Origin: an uncultured Verrucomicrobiota bacterium
Lineage (GTDB): Bacteria; Verrucomicrobiota; Verrucomicrobiia; Opitutales; Opitutaceae
DNA length: 64,000 nt
NCBI GenBank assembly: GCA_913058185.1
Contig: CAJXQX010000009.1
Coordinates: forward strand, 1 to 64,000
Direction: 5' to 3'
The first letter of the stretch is position 1. The number at the start of each line of letters is the position of its first letter. A program made the position numbers and the translations under genes. The notes under the pieces are model-generated. The model searched no databases and was not told the DNA's origin. It worked only from the letters and a program-made list of their open reading frames with translations. Of this stretch, positions 53,438 through 62,786 are shown one piece after another.

Positions 53438-55990
53438 ATGCCAACTGCCACCGACTTTAAGCTCCTCGACACACTATGGCGCGATGCGCCGATTCGACGC
53501 GTCCTCCCGAACGGCCTCACCGTCGTGCTCAAACCAGATGCCGCTGCTGCGGTCGCTTCCGTCCAAGTTTGGGTGAAGACCGGTAGCATCCACGAGGGGG
53601 CGCATCTCGGAGCGGGGCTCTCTCACTACTTGGAGCATCTACTCTTCAAGGGAACTAAGCGGCGCGCTGGCCGCGAAATATCGACTGAGGTTCAAGCTCA
53701 CGGCGGTTATATCAACGCTTACACCTCGTTCGACCGCACGGTGTATTACATCGATATTCCGGCGGAGCACGCGCCCGTGGCCGTCGATATTTTGGGCGAC
53801 ACCGTCCTTCACTCGACGTTGCCCGCCGCTGAAGTGAAGCGCGAAAAAGGAGTGATTCTCCGTGAGATCGACATGGGTCTCGACGACCCTGAACACCGTC
53901 TTTGGCAGCAACTCTTTGACACGGTTTACCACGAGCATCCGATGCGTCAGCCGATCATCGGCCACCGCGATGTGTTCGAAGCTGTCACCCGCAAAGACCT
54001 GGTGACCTACTACCAAGAGCGTTACGTGCCCAACAACATGGTCGTCGTGGTCACGGGGGGCTTCGATGAAGCCGCGGTAGACGCTGCCATCACGAAACAC
54101 TTTGGCAACGCTCCTCGCCGCCGGCTTGCACCGGTTTTCATGCCGAGCGAACCACCGGCGCTCACTCCGCGAACCGACCACCTCTACGATGACGTCGAGA
54201 TCGTGCGCGGAGCGGTCGCTTGGACCATTCCCGAACTCAGCCATCCCGATGCCGCCGCCCTCAACGTCCTCGCCCTTGTGCTCGGCAACGGCGACAGTTC
54301 GCTGCTTTGGAAATCCATCCGGGAGAAAGCGCGCCTCGTTCACTCGATTGATGTGACCAGCTGGGCGCCGGGAGATCAGGGCCTTTTCTACCTCTCCCTC
54401 ATTTGCGACAGCGACCAACGCGATCGCGCGCTGAAAGCCGTCCATCGCGAACTTCGCAAGATCGCGACCAAGGGATTCACCGCTGCCCAAGTGCGCAAAT
54501 CGATCCGCCAGCTTGTGGTCGGTGAAATCAACAGTCGTAAAACCGTCTCCGGGCAGGCGTCTCGATTGGGCGTCGCGGAAGTCGTCGCGGGCGATTTGCA
54601 GTTCTCCGAGAGTTACTTCGCACGACTGCGTCAAGTCACCCCGGCGGCCCTACGACGCGTGCTCAAGACCTACTTGCTCGATGGGAACCCTGCGACCGTT
54701 TCGCTCAGCCCAAAGCCGGCCGAGGATACTAAAGCAAAGGAATCCGTTTCAGCGGCCCCCACCGCATCCAACCTAAGTTGTGAAACGCTGAAGAATGGCG
54801 CGCGACTGATCATGCAACCCGATTCGCGGTTGCCCAACCTACACCTACGTTTGCTGTCCCTCGGGGGTTCGGCTTTCGAAAGCCCTACCCAACGTGGTGC
54901 CACGAATCTGATGGCGACCTTGCTCGCCCGGGACACCGCCAAACGGAGCGCCGCCAAAGTTGCTTCCGACATTGAAACAGTGGGCGGCTCCTTGTCGCCG
55001 GTCACCGGTAACAATACCTTCGGACTCGCGATCGAAGTGCTGCCCAGCGACATCGACCTTGCGTTGGACTTGTTGGGCGAGGCTGCCCTGAAACCAAAAT
55101 TTACCGCCGAGTCGTTTTCGATCGAGCGCGATGCTCAAGTCGCCGACCTTCAGCAGGACGCCGACGACATGGTCACGATTGGTCGCCAAGAGTTGCGGCG
55201 TCGTTTCTTCGGCGATCATCCGCTCGCGATCGAATCGGGTGGGGAGATCGTTCATCTCGAGAAGATCAAGGCCCAGGACCTGGCTCGTCTGCACCGACAG
55301 TTGATGGTCGCGCCAAATGTGGTTCTATCCGTTGCCGGAGATTTTGATCCGAAGAAGCTTGGTCCGAAGCTGCGTCAGCTTTTGCGCCGATTTAAGCGCA
55401 CCACTTTCAAGCCGCTTGCTCCGCCCCTGAACGCGCCGGCAGAGGTTTGCGATGTGGTGCTGAACCAACCGCGCCAACAGGCGGTGGTGTTCCAGGGCTA
55501 TCTTGGCCCGGGAGTGCGCTCGGAGGACTTCCACGTCGCTGAAGTCGCCGACGAATTGTTCAGCGGAATGTCATCGCGCCTCTTCGAACGGGTGCGCGAA
55601 GAGAAAGGGTTGGCCTACTACGTGCGCTCATCGCGGGTCATCGGCCTCGAGACGGGTATGTTCTATTTCTATGCGGGCACGCAGCCGGGCAAAGAGACTG
55701 AAGTTCTCTATGAGATCGAATTGGAGATCAAACGCATGGCCGCGGGCAAGATCACCAAAGCCGAACTGCAACGGTGCCAGACTCGCATCTCTGCCTCTCG
55801 CCGGATGTCGCTCCAATCGAATGGTTCCAAAGCCATGCACACCGCGCTCAACGAACTCTACGGCCTGCCGATCGAAGACGACGAGAAGTTCGAAAAACAG
55901 ATCAAGGCCGTGACCGTGAAGGCGCTGGCATCTTTCGCCAAACGATACCTGAAACGCAGCGCCTGCACGCAGGTCGTGGTGCGCCCATGA
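53438..55990 (+). CDS. M16 family zinc peptidase
   Basis: 850 residues without a signal peptide. The zinc motif HYLEH is at 63-67 in AHLGAGLSHYLEHLLFKGTK, and the third ligand Glu lies in EKGVILREIDMGLDDPEH. A second M16 domain follows from about residue 440 (CETLKNGARLIMQPDSRLPN) without a zinc site. The fused two-domain form resembles processing-peptidase-like bacterial enzymes. It ends in ATGA overlap with the next gene, so the two are translationally coupled. Confidence 0.92.
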   Translation: MPTATDFKLLDTLWRDAPIRRVLPNGLTVVLKPDAAAAVASVQVWVKTGSIHEGAHLGAGLSHYLEHLLFKGTKRRAGREISTEVQAHGGYINAYTSFDRTVYYIDIPAEHAPVAVDILGDTVLHSTLPAAEVKREKGVILREIDMGLDDPEHRLWQQLFDTVYHEHPMRQPIIGHRDVFEAVTRKDLVTYYQERYVPNNMVVVVTGGFDEAAVDAAITKHFGNAPRRRLAPVFMPSEPPALTPRTDHLYDDVEIVRGAVAWTIPELSHPDAAALNVLALVLGNGDSSLLWKSIREKARLVHSIDVTSWAPGDQGLFYLSLICDSDQRDRALKAVHRELRKIATKGFTAAQVRKSIRQLVVGEINSRKTVSGQASRLGVAEVVAGDLQFSESYFARLRQVTPAALRRVLKTYLLDGNPATVSLSPKPAEDTKAKESVSAAPTASNLSCETLKNGARLIMQPDSRLPNLHLRLLSLGGSAFESPTQRGATNLMATLLARDTAKRSAAKVASDIETVGGSLSPVTGNNTFGLAIEVLPSDIDLALDLLGEAALKPKFTAESFSIERDAQVADLQQDADDMVTIGRQELRRRFFGDHPLAIESGGEIVHLEKIKAQDLARLHRQLMVAPNVVLSVAGDFDPKKLGPKLRQLLRRFKRTTFKPLAPPLNAPAEVCDVVLNQPRQQAVVFQGYLGPGVRSEDFHVAEVADELFSGMSSRLFERVREEKGLAYYVRSSRVIGLETGMFYFYAGTQPGKETEVLYEIELEIKRMAAGKITKAELQRCQTRISASRRMSLQSNGSKAMHTALNELYGLPIEDDEKFEKQIKAVTVKALASFAKRYLKRSACTQVVVRP

Positions 55991-56775
55991 GGGACTTGCG
56001 CGAACTGTTTCCGAAGTATGATTTCGGCTTCCGGCTGACGCGCCGACGCGGCGCGCCGTCTGACTTCTTCGCGCCGAGCGAAGCGAATGAATCAATTTTA
56101 GCCGAGCGCCGGCGCTGCCTCGCGGAGTCGCCGGGCGACTACGCGATCATCCCTGAGGTCGCTCGTCCCGCGTGGAGAGAGTTTTGTGCGGTAGCAGGGG
56201 AGTGGGTGGGCCAACCCGTGCTTGAAGATCCGGTCGCAGCTGGGGGAATAGTCGAACCCGACGTGGTCCTAATGACTCGAGACGCGGAAGGAGTTTTCCG
56301 TCTGACTGGTGGCGTGGTGGTCTTTCCGAGTCATTGGGCATTAGCCGATAAACTCGAGAAGACCCTGCTCGAAATTCACGGCGTGGTGCCGGGACTCAAT
56401 GCGTCGATCGGTCCGGTGATCGACCGTTACCTTGACCGGCTGAAACCCGGCTTCGCTGCCGGTCGCCCAAATTGGGGATTAGCCGCGACCGACGCGATGA
56501 ATCTGCATCCCATCACGAATCCTCCGCGACTCGTTCAAGGTATGCCACTCGATGATATCTGGCTCCGCATCGAAGAACAGAACCTGAGTGTTCTGCCGGA
56601 AAACGATGCCATCCTGTTTGGCATCCGCATCGACCGCATCCGACTCACTGAAGTCTTGTCAGACGATGAAGTGCGCTCCCGATTTCATCACACCTTGCAG
56701 ACCATGCCCCCCGCTGTCGCCGCCTACAAAGGCATGAGCGACGTGATGTCGGATTTATTGTCCGTATCCGGTTAG
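55987..56775 (+). CDS. DUF3445 family (haem-dependent oxidative N-demethylase-like) protein
   Basis: 262 residues. The start at 55987 gives an ATGA overlap with the M16 stop; a longer in-frame reading upstream lies inside the peptidase gene. Conserved-type segments are YDFGFRLTRRRGAPSDFF, LTGGVVVFPSHWALADKLEK, LLEIHGVVPGLN and RIDRIRLTEVLSDDEVRSRF. Members of this family include haem-dependent oxidative N-demethylases. Coupling to a peptidase gene suggests use of products or linked expression, but no pathway is known. Confidence 0.82.
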   Translation: MRDLRELFPKYDFGFRLTRRRGAPSDFFAPSEANESILAERRRCLAESPGDYAIIPEVARPAWREFCAVAGEWVGQPVLEDPVAAGGIVEPDVVLMTRDAEGVFRLTGGVVVFPSHWALADKLEKTLLEIHGVVPGLNASIGPVIDRYLDRLKPGFAAGRPNWGLAATDAMNLHPITNPPRLVQGMPLDDIWLRIEEQNLSVLPENDAILFGIRIDRIRLTEVLSDDEVRSRFHHTLQTMPPAVAAYKGMSDVMSDLLSVSG

Positions 56776-56784
56776 TCGCGTGGT

Positions 56785-57171
56785 TTATTTACCGCCGCTA
56801 ATTCGATCGGTGCGGTGAGATTTGTTGCATTGATTACAATTTACCCGCGGGCGTTTCTCCGGAAGCACGAAGTTGAACAGGATGGCCATCGCAGACGGAG
56901 CAGTAAGTGATATGAAAGTGATGTCGTCAGATCCACAGAAGGGAAACGTGACCAATCCTGATTCGGAGGGTTCTAGGTTCAGAATTTCTAGTGACGCCTC
57001 AAACTCCTCCTCAGGGACTTCGACGCGTAGTCCTAATATGGCGTTGGACCATAACCAATTCATTTGCAGGGTGGCTTCGTCGCGAATGAAGGCGTGAATT
57101 CCTGCACTGTGAAGTCGTGAAACAGCAACGTGGGCTTCCGAGGGCATCGAAAATTTAGCCACTGTTTTCAT
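56785..57171 (-). CDS. DUF2007-type protein with C-terminal zinc-ribbon-like end
   Basis: 128 residues. The N-terminal half matches the DUF2007 signalling-type domain: TVAKFSMPSEAHVAVSRLHS, GIHAFIRDEATLQMN, LGLRVEVPEEEFEASLEIL. The C-terminal half has FPFCGSDD and VNCNQCNKSH, a possible treble-clef or ribbon although only three clean Cys are visible, and one short hydrophobic stretch. It is small and soluble with no known reaction. It lies 10 bases downstream of nadK on the same strand, suggesting an operon. Confidence 0.78.
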   Translation of the reverse strand: MKTVAKFSMPSEAHVAVSRLHSAGIHAFIRDEATLQMNWLWSNAILGLRVEVPEEEFEASLEILNLEPSESGLVTFPFCGSDDITFISLTAPSAMAILFNFVLPEKRPRVNCNQCNKSHRTDRISGGK

Positions 57172-57181
57172 CGAATTCTGT

Positions 57182-58021
57182 TTAGGTCCCGTTCGTCACG
57201 CCGCCGCTCCATTTTAGTTTGGTGCGGACGACGCCGAAGTGTTTGAAGTCGGCGCGTTGCACAAGTTGGAGTCGTTTGGCGGAAATGGTGATGTCAACCG
57301 TGTCGCCTTCGCAGATGCGGATGTTGCGTTGCCCGTCCACCGCTACGAGCAAGCAGGTGTCGTTTGATTCGGGGGCTACTTTCAATTTCACGTCCTGCTG
57401 AAAGATGATTGAACGGTTGCTGAGCGTATGCGGGCTAATGGGAGTCAGTGCGATCACTCCGGCGTTGGGGTGAATCAAAGGGCCACCCGCCGAAAGATTG
57501 TAGGCGGTCGACCCGGTGGGCGTGGAAAAGATCAAACCGTCACAGGTGTAGTTGGTCACCAATTCACCGTCGGCGTGAACGGAGAGCCGTACCAAGCCAG
57601 AGTGGTTTTCGTCTTTGATGACGACGTCGTTGAGCGCGAGATCGCGTTGATCTGTAACCGTCGAGCATTCGAGCAACGCTCGTTCGGCGATTTCGAATTC
57701 ACCGGCGATCAGGGAGGCAAATTGTTCGCGCGCTTCTTCGGCCGAAAATGGCGTCAGGAATCCGAGTGAACCGCGATTGACGCCGATGATAGGCACACCG
57801 GCCTCGGCGGCGATGCTAGCTACGCCGAGCAGGGTGCCATCGCCCCCAATGACACAACAGGCATCACAATCGGTTAAAAAATCAGCCGGCACGGGAAACT
57901 CGTGCGTCTCCTTAACCGCGACACCGGCAGTGCGGGCGCGCTGCTTCAGATCATTTGCAATTTCAGCAGCCCCGTTTTTTTGGGCATTCACAACAAAGGC
58001 GATAGAGCGTAGCGGAGTCAT
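57182..58021 (-). CDS. nadK: NAD kinase
   Basis: 279 residues from the ATG at 58021; an upstream start at 58072 adds 17 residues unlike the family. The diacylglycerol-kinase-like signature GGDGT is at 59-63 (CCVIGGDGTLLGVASIAAEA), with GVNRGSLGFLTPFSAEE and CDGLIFSTPTGSTAYNLSAG following. It phosphorylates NAD to NADP in the cytoplasm. The DUF2007 gene follows it closely. Confidence 0.96.
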   Translation of the reverse strand: MTPLRSIAFVVNAQKNGAAEIANDLKQRARTAGVAVKETHEFPVPADFLTDCDACCVIGGDGTLLGVASIAAEAGVPIIGVNRGSLGFLTPFSAEEAREQFASLIAGEFEIAERALLECSTVTDQRDLALNDVVIKDENHSGLVRLSVHADGELVTNYTCDGLIFSTPTGSTAYNLSAGGPLIHPNAGVIALTPISPHTLSNRSIIFQQDVKLKVAPESNDTCLLVAVDGQRNIRICEGDTVDITISAKRLQLVQRADFKHFGVVRTKLKWSGGVTNGT

Positions 58022-58105
58022 GGAAAAAGGGGGAGAGACTGCGAACGAATCATTTCCGGGTGCACCGTGCAACGGCTTAAAAACACCGCCAACAAGGCAA
58101 CCTTA

Positions 58106-58909
58106 CTAATAGACTCCGACCGGACTCTTTTCCGCAGTTTCCGGATGCGCAGCCTGATAGTCTACATGCTCCTGTTCGTGAGGGCAAAGTTGCCCTTTAT
58201 ATCGCAACCCGCCGTGGGAAAAGTTGATACTCATCGCCACCTCGTTGCCCGCTTCCACCCAATGGGGCGTGAGCATGGCATTCCACACGACTGCCCCTGG
58301 TCCCATGTCGTAGCACAGCGTATCGGCTTCCGTGAGAGCGTCGGGTAACGAAACTTCTGGTCCTTTGCAGTCCATTCGCACCTCGTGCGGCGCCCATCGC
58401 CGGGGATCCTGTAGTCCACAAAAGCGTTTCTTCCCATAAATCTGGCATGCCACCACATGCGATAAATCCATGTGGTAGTTGGTCGCGCAGTTTTTGCCGC
58501 TGATGAAAATGATGGGGTAGCAGCGATCGAAGGTGAATCCCGCCTTCAGCAATGCCGCTCGCCAGGGGGCGAGCACTTGCTGTTCGAATCCGTGTAAAAA
58601 CTTTCCGGGCGCGTCGAATCGGGAGAGCTTGAAATGAGCGAGCGCAAAGGGGCCTGCCATTGCCTCCTCCACGGACTTGGCTCGAAATTCGGCTGAAAAA
58701 TCTTCCAGCTTGGATCGTTTGCCCCGGACTCCAGTGGTGATTCGCACCAGTTCATCTTCCCGCAATTCGGTGATCACACGGTCCAGTGCTGGCACCTCAA
58801 AGTCAGCCGGCACGCATTCCTCAGCCATCTGGAAATTATGAATCCCCGCCCAATGCTCCTGAAACTCACTCCACGTCCGAACGGTAAAGGGTGGGATATT
58901 TTGGGCCAT
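58106..58909 (-). CDS. JmjC/cupin-like Fe(II) oxygenase
   Basis: 267 residues. The C-terminal half is a double-stranded beta-helix with an iron triad H146, D148 and H216 (NYHMDLSHVVACQIYGKKRF and MLTPHWVEAGNEVAMSINFS). This matches the cupin_8/JmjC-like group of 2-oxoglutarate oxygenases, which hydroxylate proteins or small molecules. The N-terminal 90 residues are unassigned. It is a separate minus-strand gene 84 bases upstream of nadK; whether they share a transcript is unclear. Confidence 0.8.
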   Translation of the reverse strand: MAQNIPPFTVRTWSEFQEHWAGIHNFQMAEECVPADFEVPALDRVITELREDELVRITTGVRGKRSKLEDFSAEFRAKSVEEAMAGPFALAHFKLSRFDAPGKFLHGFEQQVLAPWRAALLKAGFTFDRCYPIIFISGKNCATNYHMDLSHVVACQIYGKKRFCGLQDPRRWAPHEVRMDCKGPEVSLPDALTEADTLCYDMGPGAVVWNAMLTPHWVEAGNEVAMSINFSHGGLRYKGQLCPHEQEHVDYQAAHPETAEKSPVGVY

Positions 58910-59123
58910 GAATTTAGAAGGAAAGTTTTTCAGACAAAGACAATCCTACGGCCGAATAAATTGCTAAGAATGTCCAAATCACTCTCCGGACCTGACTCAA
59001 AGGAATGTGGTTTCAGTGGGCTGCAGGAGGGAAGGAGCGATACGCGCCTGTAATGCGAGTAACCTCGGCGGGTTTGCCGTGAAGCTCGCGCAGGGCCATA
59101 TTATTTTTTAGACGGTATTTAGT

Positions 59124-59597
59124 ATGCCTACGTTTACCGCGATTGATTTTGAAACGGCGCAGCCTGCGCGGTCCAGTATTTGCCAGATCGGACTCGTTCG
59201 AGTGGAGCACGGGCTGGTCGTCGATCAGCGGTGTATCTTGGTTCAACCGCCGGAGAATACCTATAGCTACTGGAATACCAATGTGCATGGCCTTACGGAG
59301 AGCGATACTAGGAATGCGCCATTCTTCGATACGGTCTGGCCGCAGATACGTGGTTACATTGAGGGATGCACGCTGGTTGCCCATAATGGGGCGTTCGATT
59401 TCTCCTGCCTGCGCAAGACAATGGAATTCTACCGTATGGCCGAGCCGAGCTATCAGCCGCAGTGCACCTATAAAATTTATAAGAAGAAGCTGAATTTGCT
59501 CTGTGCTGAGCACGGTATCCCGCTGGATCACCACGATGCGCTATCCGACGCCCGTGCGTGCTCAGAATTGTATTTGCGGTATTTGAAAAGCATTTAG
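59124..59597 (+). CDS. DnaQ-like 3'-5' exonuclease (DEDDh)
   Basis: 157 residues. ExoI and ExoII/III motifs are clear: FTAIDFETA (D8, E10), NVHGLTESD, VAHNGAFDFSCLRKTM and HHDALSDARACSELY, giving the DEDDh catalytic set. It resembles single-domain exonucleases of the PolC/DnaQ epsilon fold used in repair. An opposite-strand reading frame covers much the same region (59013-59534) but has no family features and is rejected. Confidence 0.93.
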   Translation: MPTFTAIDFETAQPARSSICQIGLVRVEHGLVVDQRCILVQPPENTYSYWNTNVHGLTESDTRNAPFFDTVWPQIRGYIEGCTLVAHNGAFDFSCLRKTMEFYRMAEPSYQPQCTYKIYKKKLNLLCAEHGIPLDHHDALSDARACSELYLRYLKSI

Positions 59598-59758
59598 TCC
59601 CGATGGATTTGATTAATTATCGAGCCCCAACGCTATTTGCTAAGCATTGATTTACTGAATATACCGCTGATTTAGTGCGCTGTGTTGGTGCCTAATCGGC
59701 AAGGAATTGATTTTTCTCAGACTGAATGAGGGAAGGGAAAGCTCCCGCGACTCCCTGG

Positions 59759-61842
59759 CTAGTCCAAGAACTTGAGGTCAGGACGATAGCGGAAACCCAT
59801 CCGCGCCATATAAGCCCAATCCCATGCGTTGTCTCCCCACGGGCCGGGATCAGTTTCGATGATCAGTTGTGAACCTTCTATGACAGAGAGCAGCGGAATC
59901 TTGATTTTTTGCAGGCCGCGATCTTCAACATTTTCAGTCGGATTGAGGTGCCGATCCCAGAGCAATTCCTCTTCTCCGTTCGGATGCTTCAAGGCGACGG
60001 AAAATAGGGTGCCATTCCCTTGGTCAGTTTTTGCGTAGGACTTAGGGTCATGACCGAACTCGAGCACCATTAGTCGTTCGGTTCCACTCAACGGCCATAC
60101 CGTCTTATCGGGTGGTTCCATCATCCCGACCTGCAGCCCTTGGATCGGTCGAGCCGGTCGTATTTCGTTGAACGAAAATGCAGCATGCGTGTCACCATTC
60201 CACGGATCATTTTCCCACTTCGACACCAAGCGTTCGAATTCCCCCGCTACTCTCCCTTTATCCATGCGGTCATTTCTTAGGTAAAGGCGTTCACGGTGAA
60301 AGTCCGCCACGAGAACGTAGTGCTCTTCCAAATACATACTCAGATCCGGAAACGTTTCGTGCCCGGAATATTCTCGCACAAAGTAATTCACGCTCCATGG
60401 CCCCACCGCATCGATGATAAAGGCTGGATGGCTCTCCTCTAGTTCCTTCATGAAACGAGGCCGATAATACGAGTCGCGCTGCGGGCTCTCTTCGAGTTGC
60501 CGCTCGGTGTGCGCCTCGCGGCTCGCCTGGGGTAATCCCGTTTGCACGTAGAGATCGGGAGCCCAACCCCACACCGCCAAGGTATCGTTCGGTTCCTTCA
60601 GCATGCGCACGACTTCGGCCAGTTCACTGCGTGGTTGCTGCCAACTTAGCGAGAAACGACCAAACATATCCGGCAACGGTTGCTGCAGCCGCAGCCCCAC
60701 TTGTAATCCCATCGTCACGAGCACAAAACCAGCCAGAAAAATTCTTAGATTCGGTCGTCCATCGTTCCTGAATCCGAGTGACTGCAAGGCCGCTCCCATC
60801 CACCAAGAAACTGGAAATACGATAAAGAACAGGTAGTGCAAAAATCTCCGACCCGGCAAAATCACGATCGTAAACGCCGTCACCACAGCCACCGCTCCCA
60901 GCGTAAATCCCCGTCCCGGTCGTAGCCGTTGCCAACCGGCCGCCAGCCCACCGATAAGGAGCGTGCCAACTTGAATACCGAGCCACATCGGGATGTTTCC
61001 AGTTCGCTTCGCCATATGAACCATCGACTTAATTCCGGCCCCAAACTGGCTGTCCTGAGCATACCCTAAGTTGTTCTGAAAATAGGATGCCCAAAATTCC
61101 GGTCACTGTCCCGATCCCACGTAGATTGAGGCTAACAGTAGCGTCGGCAATAGCACGGCCACGGCCAACAGCGCGTATCGCTTGAGCCGATCCTGCCACG
61201 ACTCCTTCAACGTAATCATCACCCAACCACAGGCCCACACACTGAGCATCGCAGCCAACGGCCCGGCCTGTAGTTTGGCCCAAGGTAGGAGGCCGATGGG
61301 AATTCCGCCGAACCACCAGCTCCAACCCCGGAATCCCCGATCGCCCGCCACTGCCAGTAACCAGACCCCAATGCAGGACAAGGCGACCGGTAGCTGCTCG
61401 GAACTATAGTGCAGAATATCGAGTTCGGTCGCGCTCCCCAGAAACATTACGGCAGGCAACAAGGCAGCAAACGCCTCCACTTGCCCCATCCACGCCGCAA
61501 AATGCTAAAGCTTGCGGACCACGCGCCCCATATCAGCAAGAGCCCCGTCAACCTAGCATTAAAGAAATCCTGTGGCACCCCGAGCCAATGCGTGGGCAAA
61601 AGCACCAAGGCATTCAATGGCCCCGAAGTTGTGCCATCCAATGAGCGCCAAAAATCCGGCTTATTTTCGACTGTAATTGCTCCCGCAATCATCTGCGATT
61701 CGTCCGGATTATATTGATTCGGGTCCAACAGATACGGCCAACGCCAAGCCAGCAGCACCAGAAATATCACCAAGCCCGTCCGCCAGTCTATTCGCCCGAC
61801 TGGGATCTCGCCCGTTCCCCCGACTTGCGAGCCAATTGCCAA
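59759..61842 (-). pseudogene. Broken GT-C-type membrane glycosyltransferase gene
   Basis: Three open stretches make one protein of about 690 residues. The first (61842 down to about 61500) has RTGLVIFLVLLAWRWPYLLD and DPNQYNPDESQMIAG, the catalytic-loop Asp-Glu style of ArnT/PMT-like enzymes. At a run of four A (61499-61502, plus strand) the frame shifts by one; one extra base restores SIFAAWMGQVEAF. The next frame (to 61103) ends at an in-frame TGA, after which the same frame continues without interruption (PEFWASYFQNN and MVHMAKRTG) to 59759. So there is one indel and one nonsense codon. The protein has multiple TM helices and a soluble C-terminal domain. Sequencing error could explain one or both lesions. 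Confidence 0.75.
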
Positions 61843-61931
61843 AGCCGCCCCAGCATTAGGACCAATGAAACTCCGACTAGCACCGGATACATTGCCGGAT
61901 GCCCATCAATCCATTGGAAAAGTGCGTTCAA
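61788..61931 (-). CDS. Possible small single-TM protein overlapping the glycosyltransferase 5' end
   Basis: A 47-residue reading frame from a TTG start: NALFQWIDGHPAMYPVLVGV, then VLMLGRLWQLARKSGERARS. It has one good TM helix and a basic tail and overlaps the first codons of the broken glycosyltransferase gene in another frame. It may be a real small protein, the intact remnant of a longer upstream gene, or chance. No family recognised. Confidence 0.3.
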   Translation of the reverse strand: MNALFQWIDGHPAMYPVLVGVSLVLMLGRLWQLARKSGERARSQSGE

Positions 61932-62033
61932 ATCTCAGATCAATGAACCAACCACCGACCACGTCTACATGATAAGTCTAATCCCACTCTGTGCCGGTCC
62001 AATGTGGTCGCGAACCAGACCTGCGTGGTGAAC

Positions 62034-62786
62034 TCAGGACTTTTGCAATCCCATGAGGAACTCTCGATTGCCGTCCGTGCCAGTGATGGGGGAATCGATC
62101 ACGCCGATGAGTTTGGCTCCGGTGAGCTCGGTCAGCGCGAAGTCACAGAGATCGTCGCGAATCTGCTCCTGGAGAGCTGCATCCCGGATAATGCCGCGAC
62201 CCTTGTCGACCGCGGCCTTACCGGCCTCAAATTGAGGTTTAATTAGCGCGATCAATACGCCGCTTGGACAGACAAACGGCCAGGTCGCGGGCAGGATCTT
62301 GCGGAGCGAAATAAAGGAGAGGTCCATCACGACGGCGTCGTAGTCCGGTCGAGGCAGGTCACTCGGTCGCAGGGAACGCGCGTTGAGTTTTTCGAGATTG
62401 GTCACGCGAGGATCGTCGCGGAGTTTGGAGTGGAGCTGAGCGCGTCCCACATCGACGCATACCGCCGAGGCCGCTCCCGCTTGCAGCGCGCAGTCGGTGA
62501 AGCCGCCGGTGGATGCACCCACGTCGAGAATGTTGGCTGCGGTGAGATCGATGGGGTGTTGATCGAGGAATCCCTGCAGCTTCTCTCCGCCTCGACTGAC
62601 GAAACGGGGTGGTTGGTCGATCTCGATTTCGAAGTCGATGGGGTAGGTTTTGCCGGGTTTGTCGAGCCGAGCCGAACCGTGGCGCACGCGTCCGGCCATA
62701 ATGATGGCCTTGGCTTGAGCACGGGAGTCGATCAGGCCACGAGCGACGATCAATTCATCGAGACGTTGTTTTCCGGGAGCACTCAT
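62034..62786 (-). CDS. tlyA: TlyA-family rRNA 2'-O-methyltransferase / S4-domain protein
   Basis: 250 residues from the ATG at 62786, which overlaps the fpg stop (ATGA). The S4 RNA-binding domain is at about 5-65 ([35 protein letters not shown]), followed by [16 protein letters not shown]. An FtsJ/RrmJ-type methyltransferase fold follows: [34 protein letters not shown] and [14 protein letters not shown], supplying the K-D-K-type residues. It probably methylates rRNA riboses with S-adenosylmethionine. Confidence 0.93.
   Translation of the reverse strand: MSAPGKQRLDELIVARGLIDSRAQAKAIIMAGRVRHGSARLDKPGKTYPIDFEIEIDQPPRFVSRGGEKLQGFLDQHPIDLTAANILDVGASTGGFTDCALQAGAASAVCVDVGRAQLHSKLRDDPRVTNLEKLNARSLRPSDLPRPDYDAVVMDLSFISLRKILPATWPFVCPSGVLIALIKPQFEAGKAAVDKGRGIIRDAALQEQIRDDLCDFALTELTGAKLIGVIDSPITGTDGNREFLMGLQKS

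Noticed and set aside
53639-54634. Minus-strand frame of about 331 residues opposite the M16 peptidase gene
   Set aside because: Antisense to a clearly conserved peptidase with its zinc motif; no domain or start signal of its own.
59013-59534. Minus-strand frame of 173 residues over the DnaQ-like exonuclease
   Set aside because: The plus-strand gene has the full DEDDh motif set; the opposite frame has none.
61103-61105. The in-frame TGA in the glycosyltransferase as a selenocysteine codon
   Set aside because: No SECIS-like hairpin follows, membrane glycosyltransferases are not selenoproteins, and the gene also has a frameshift.
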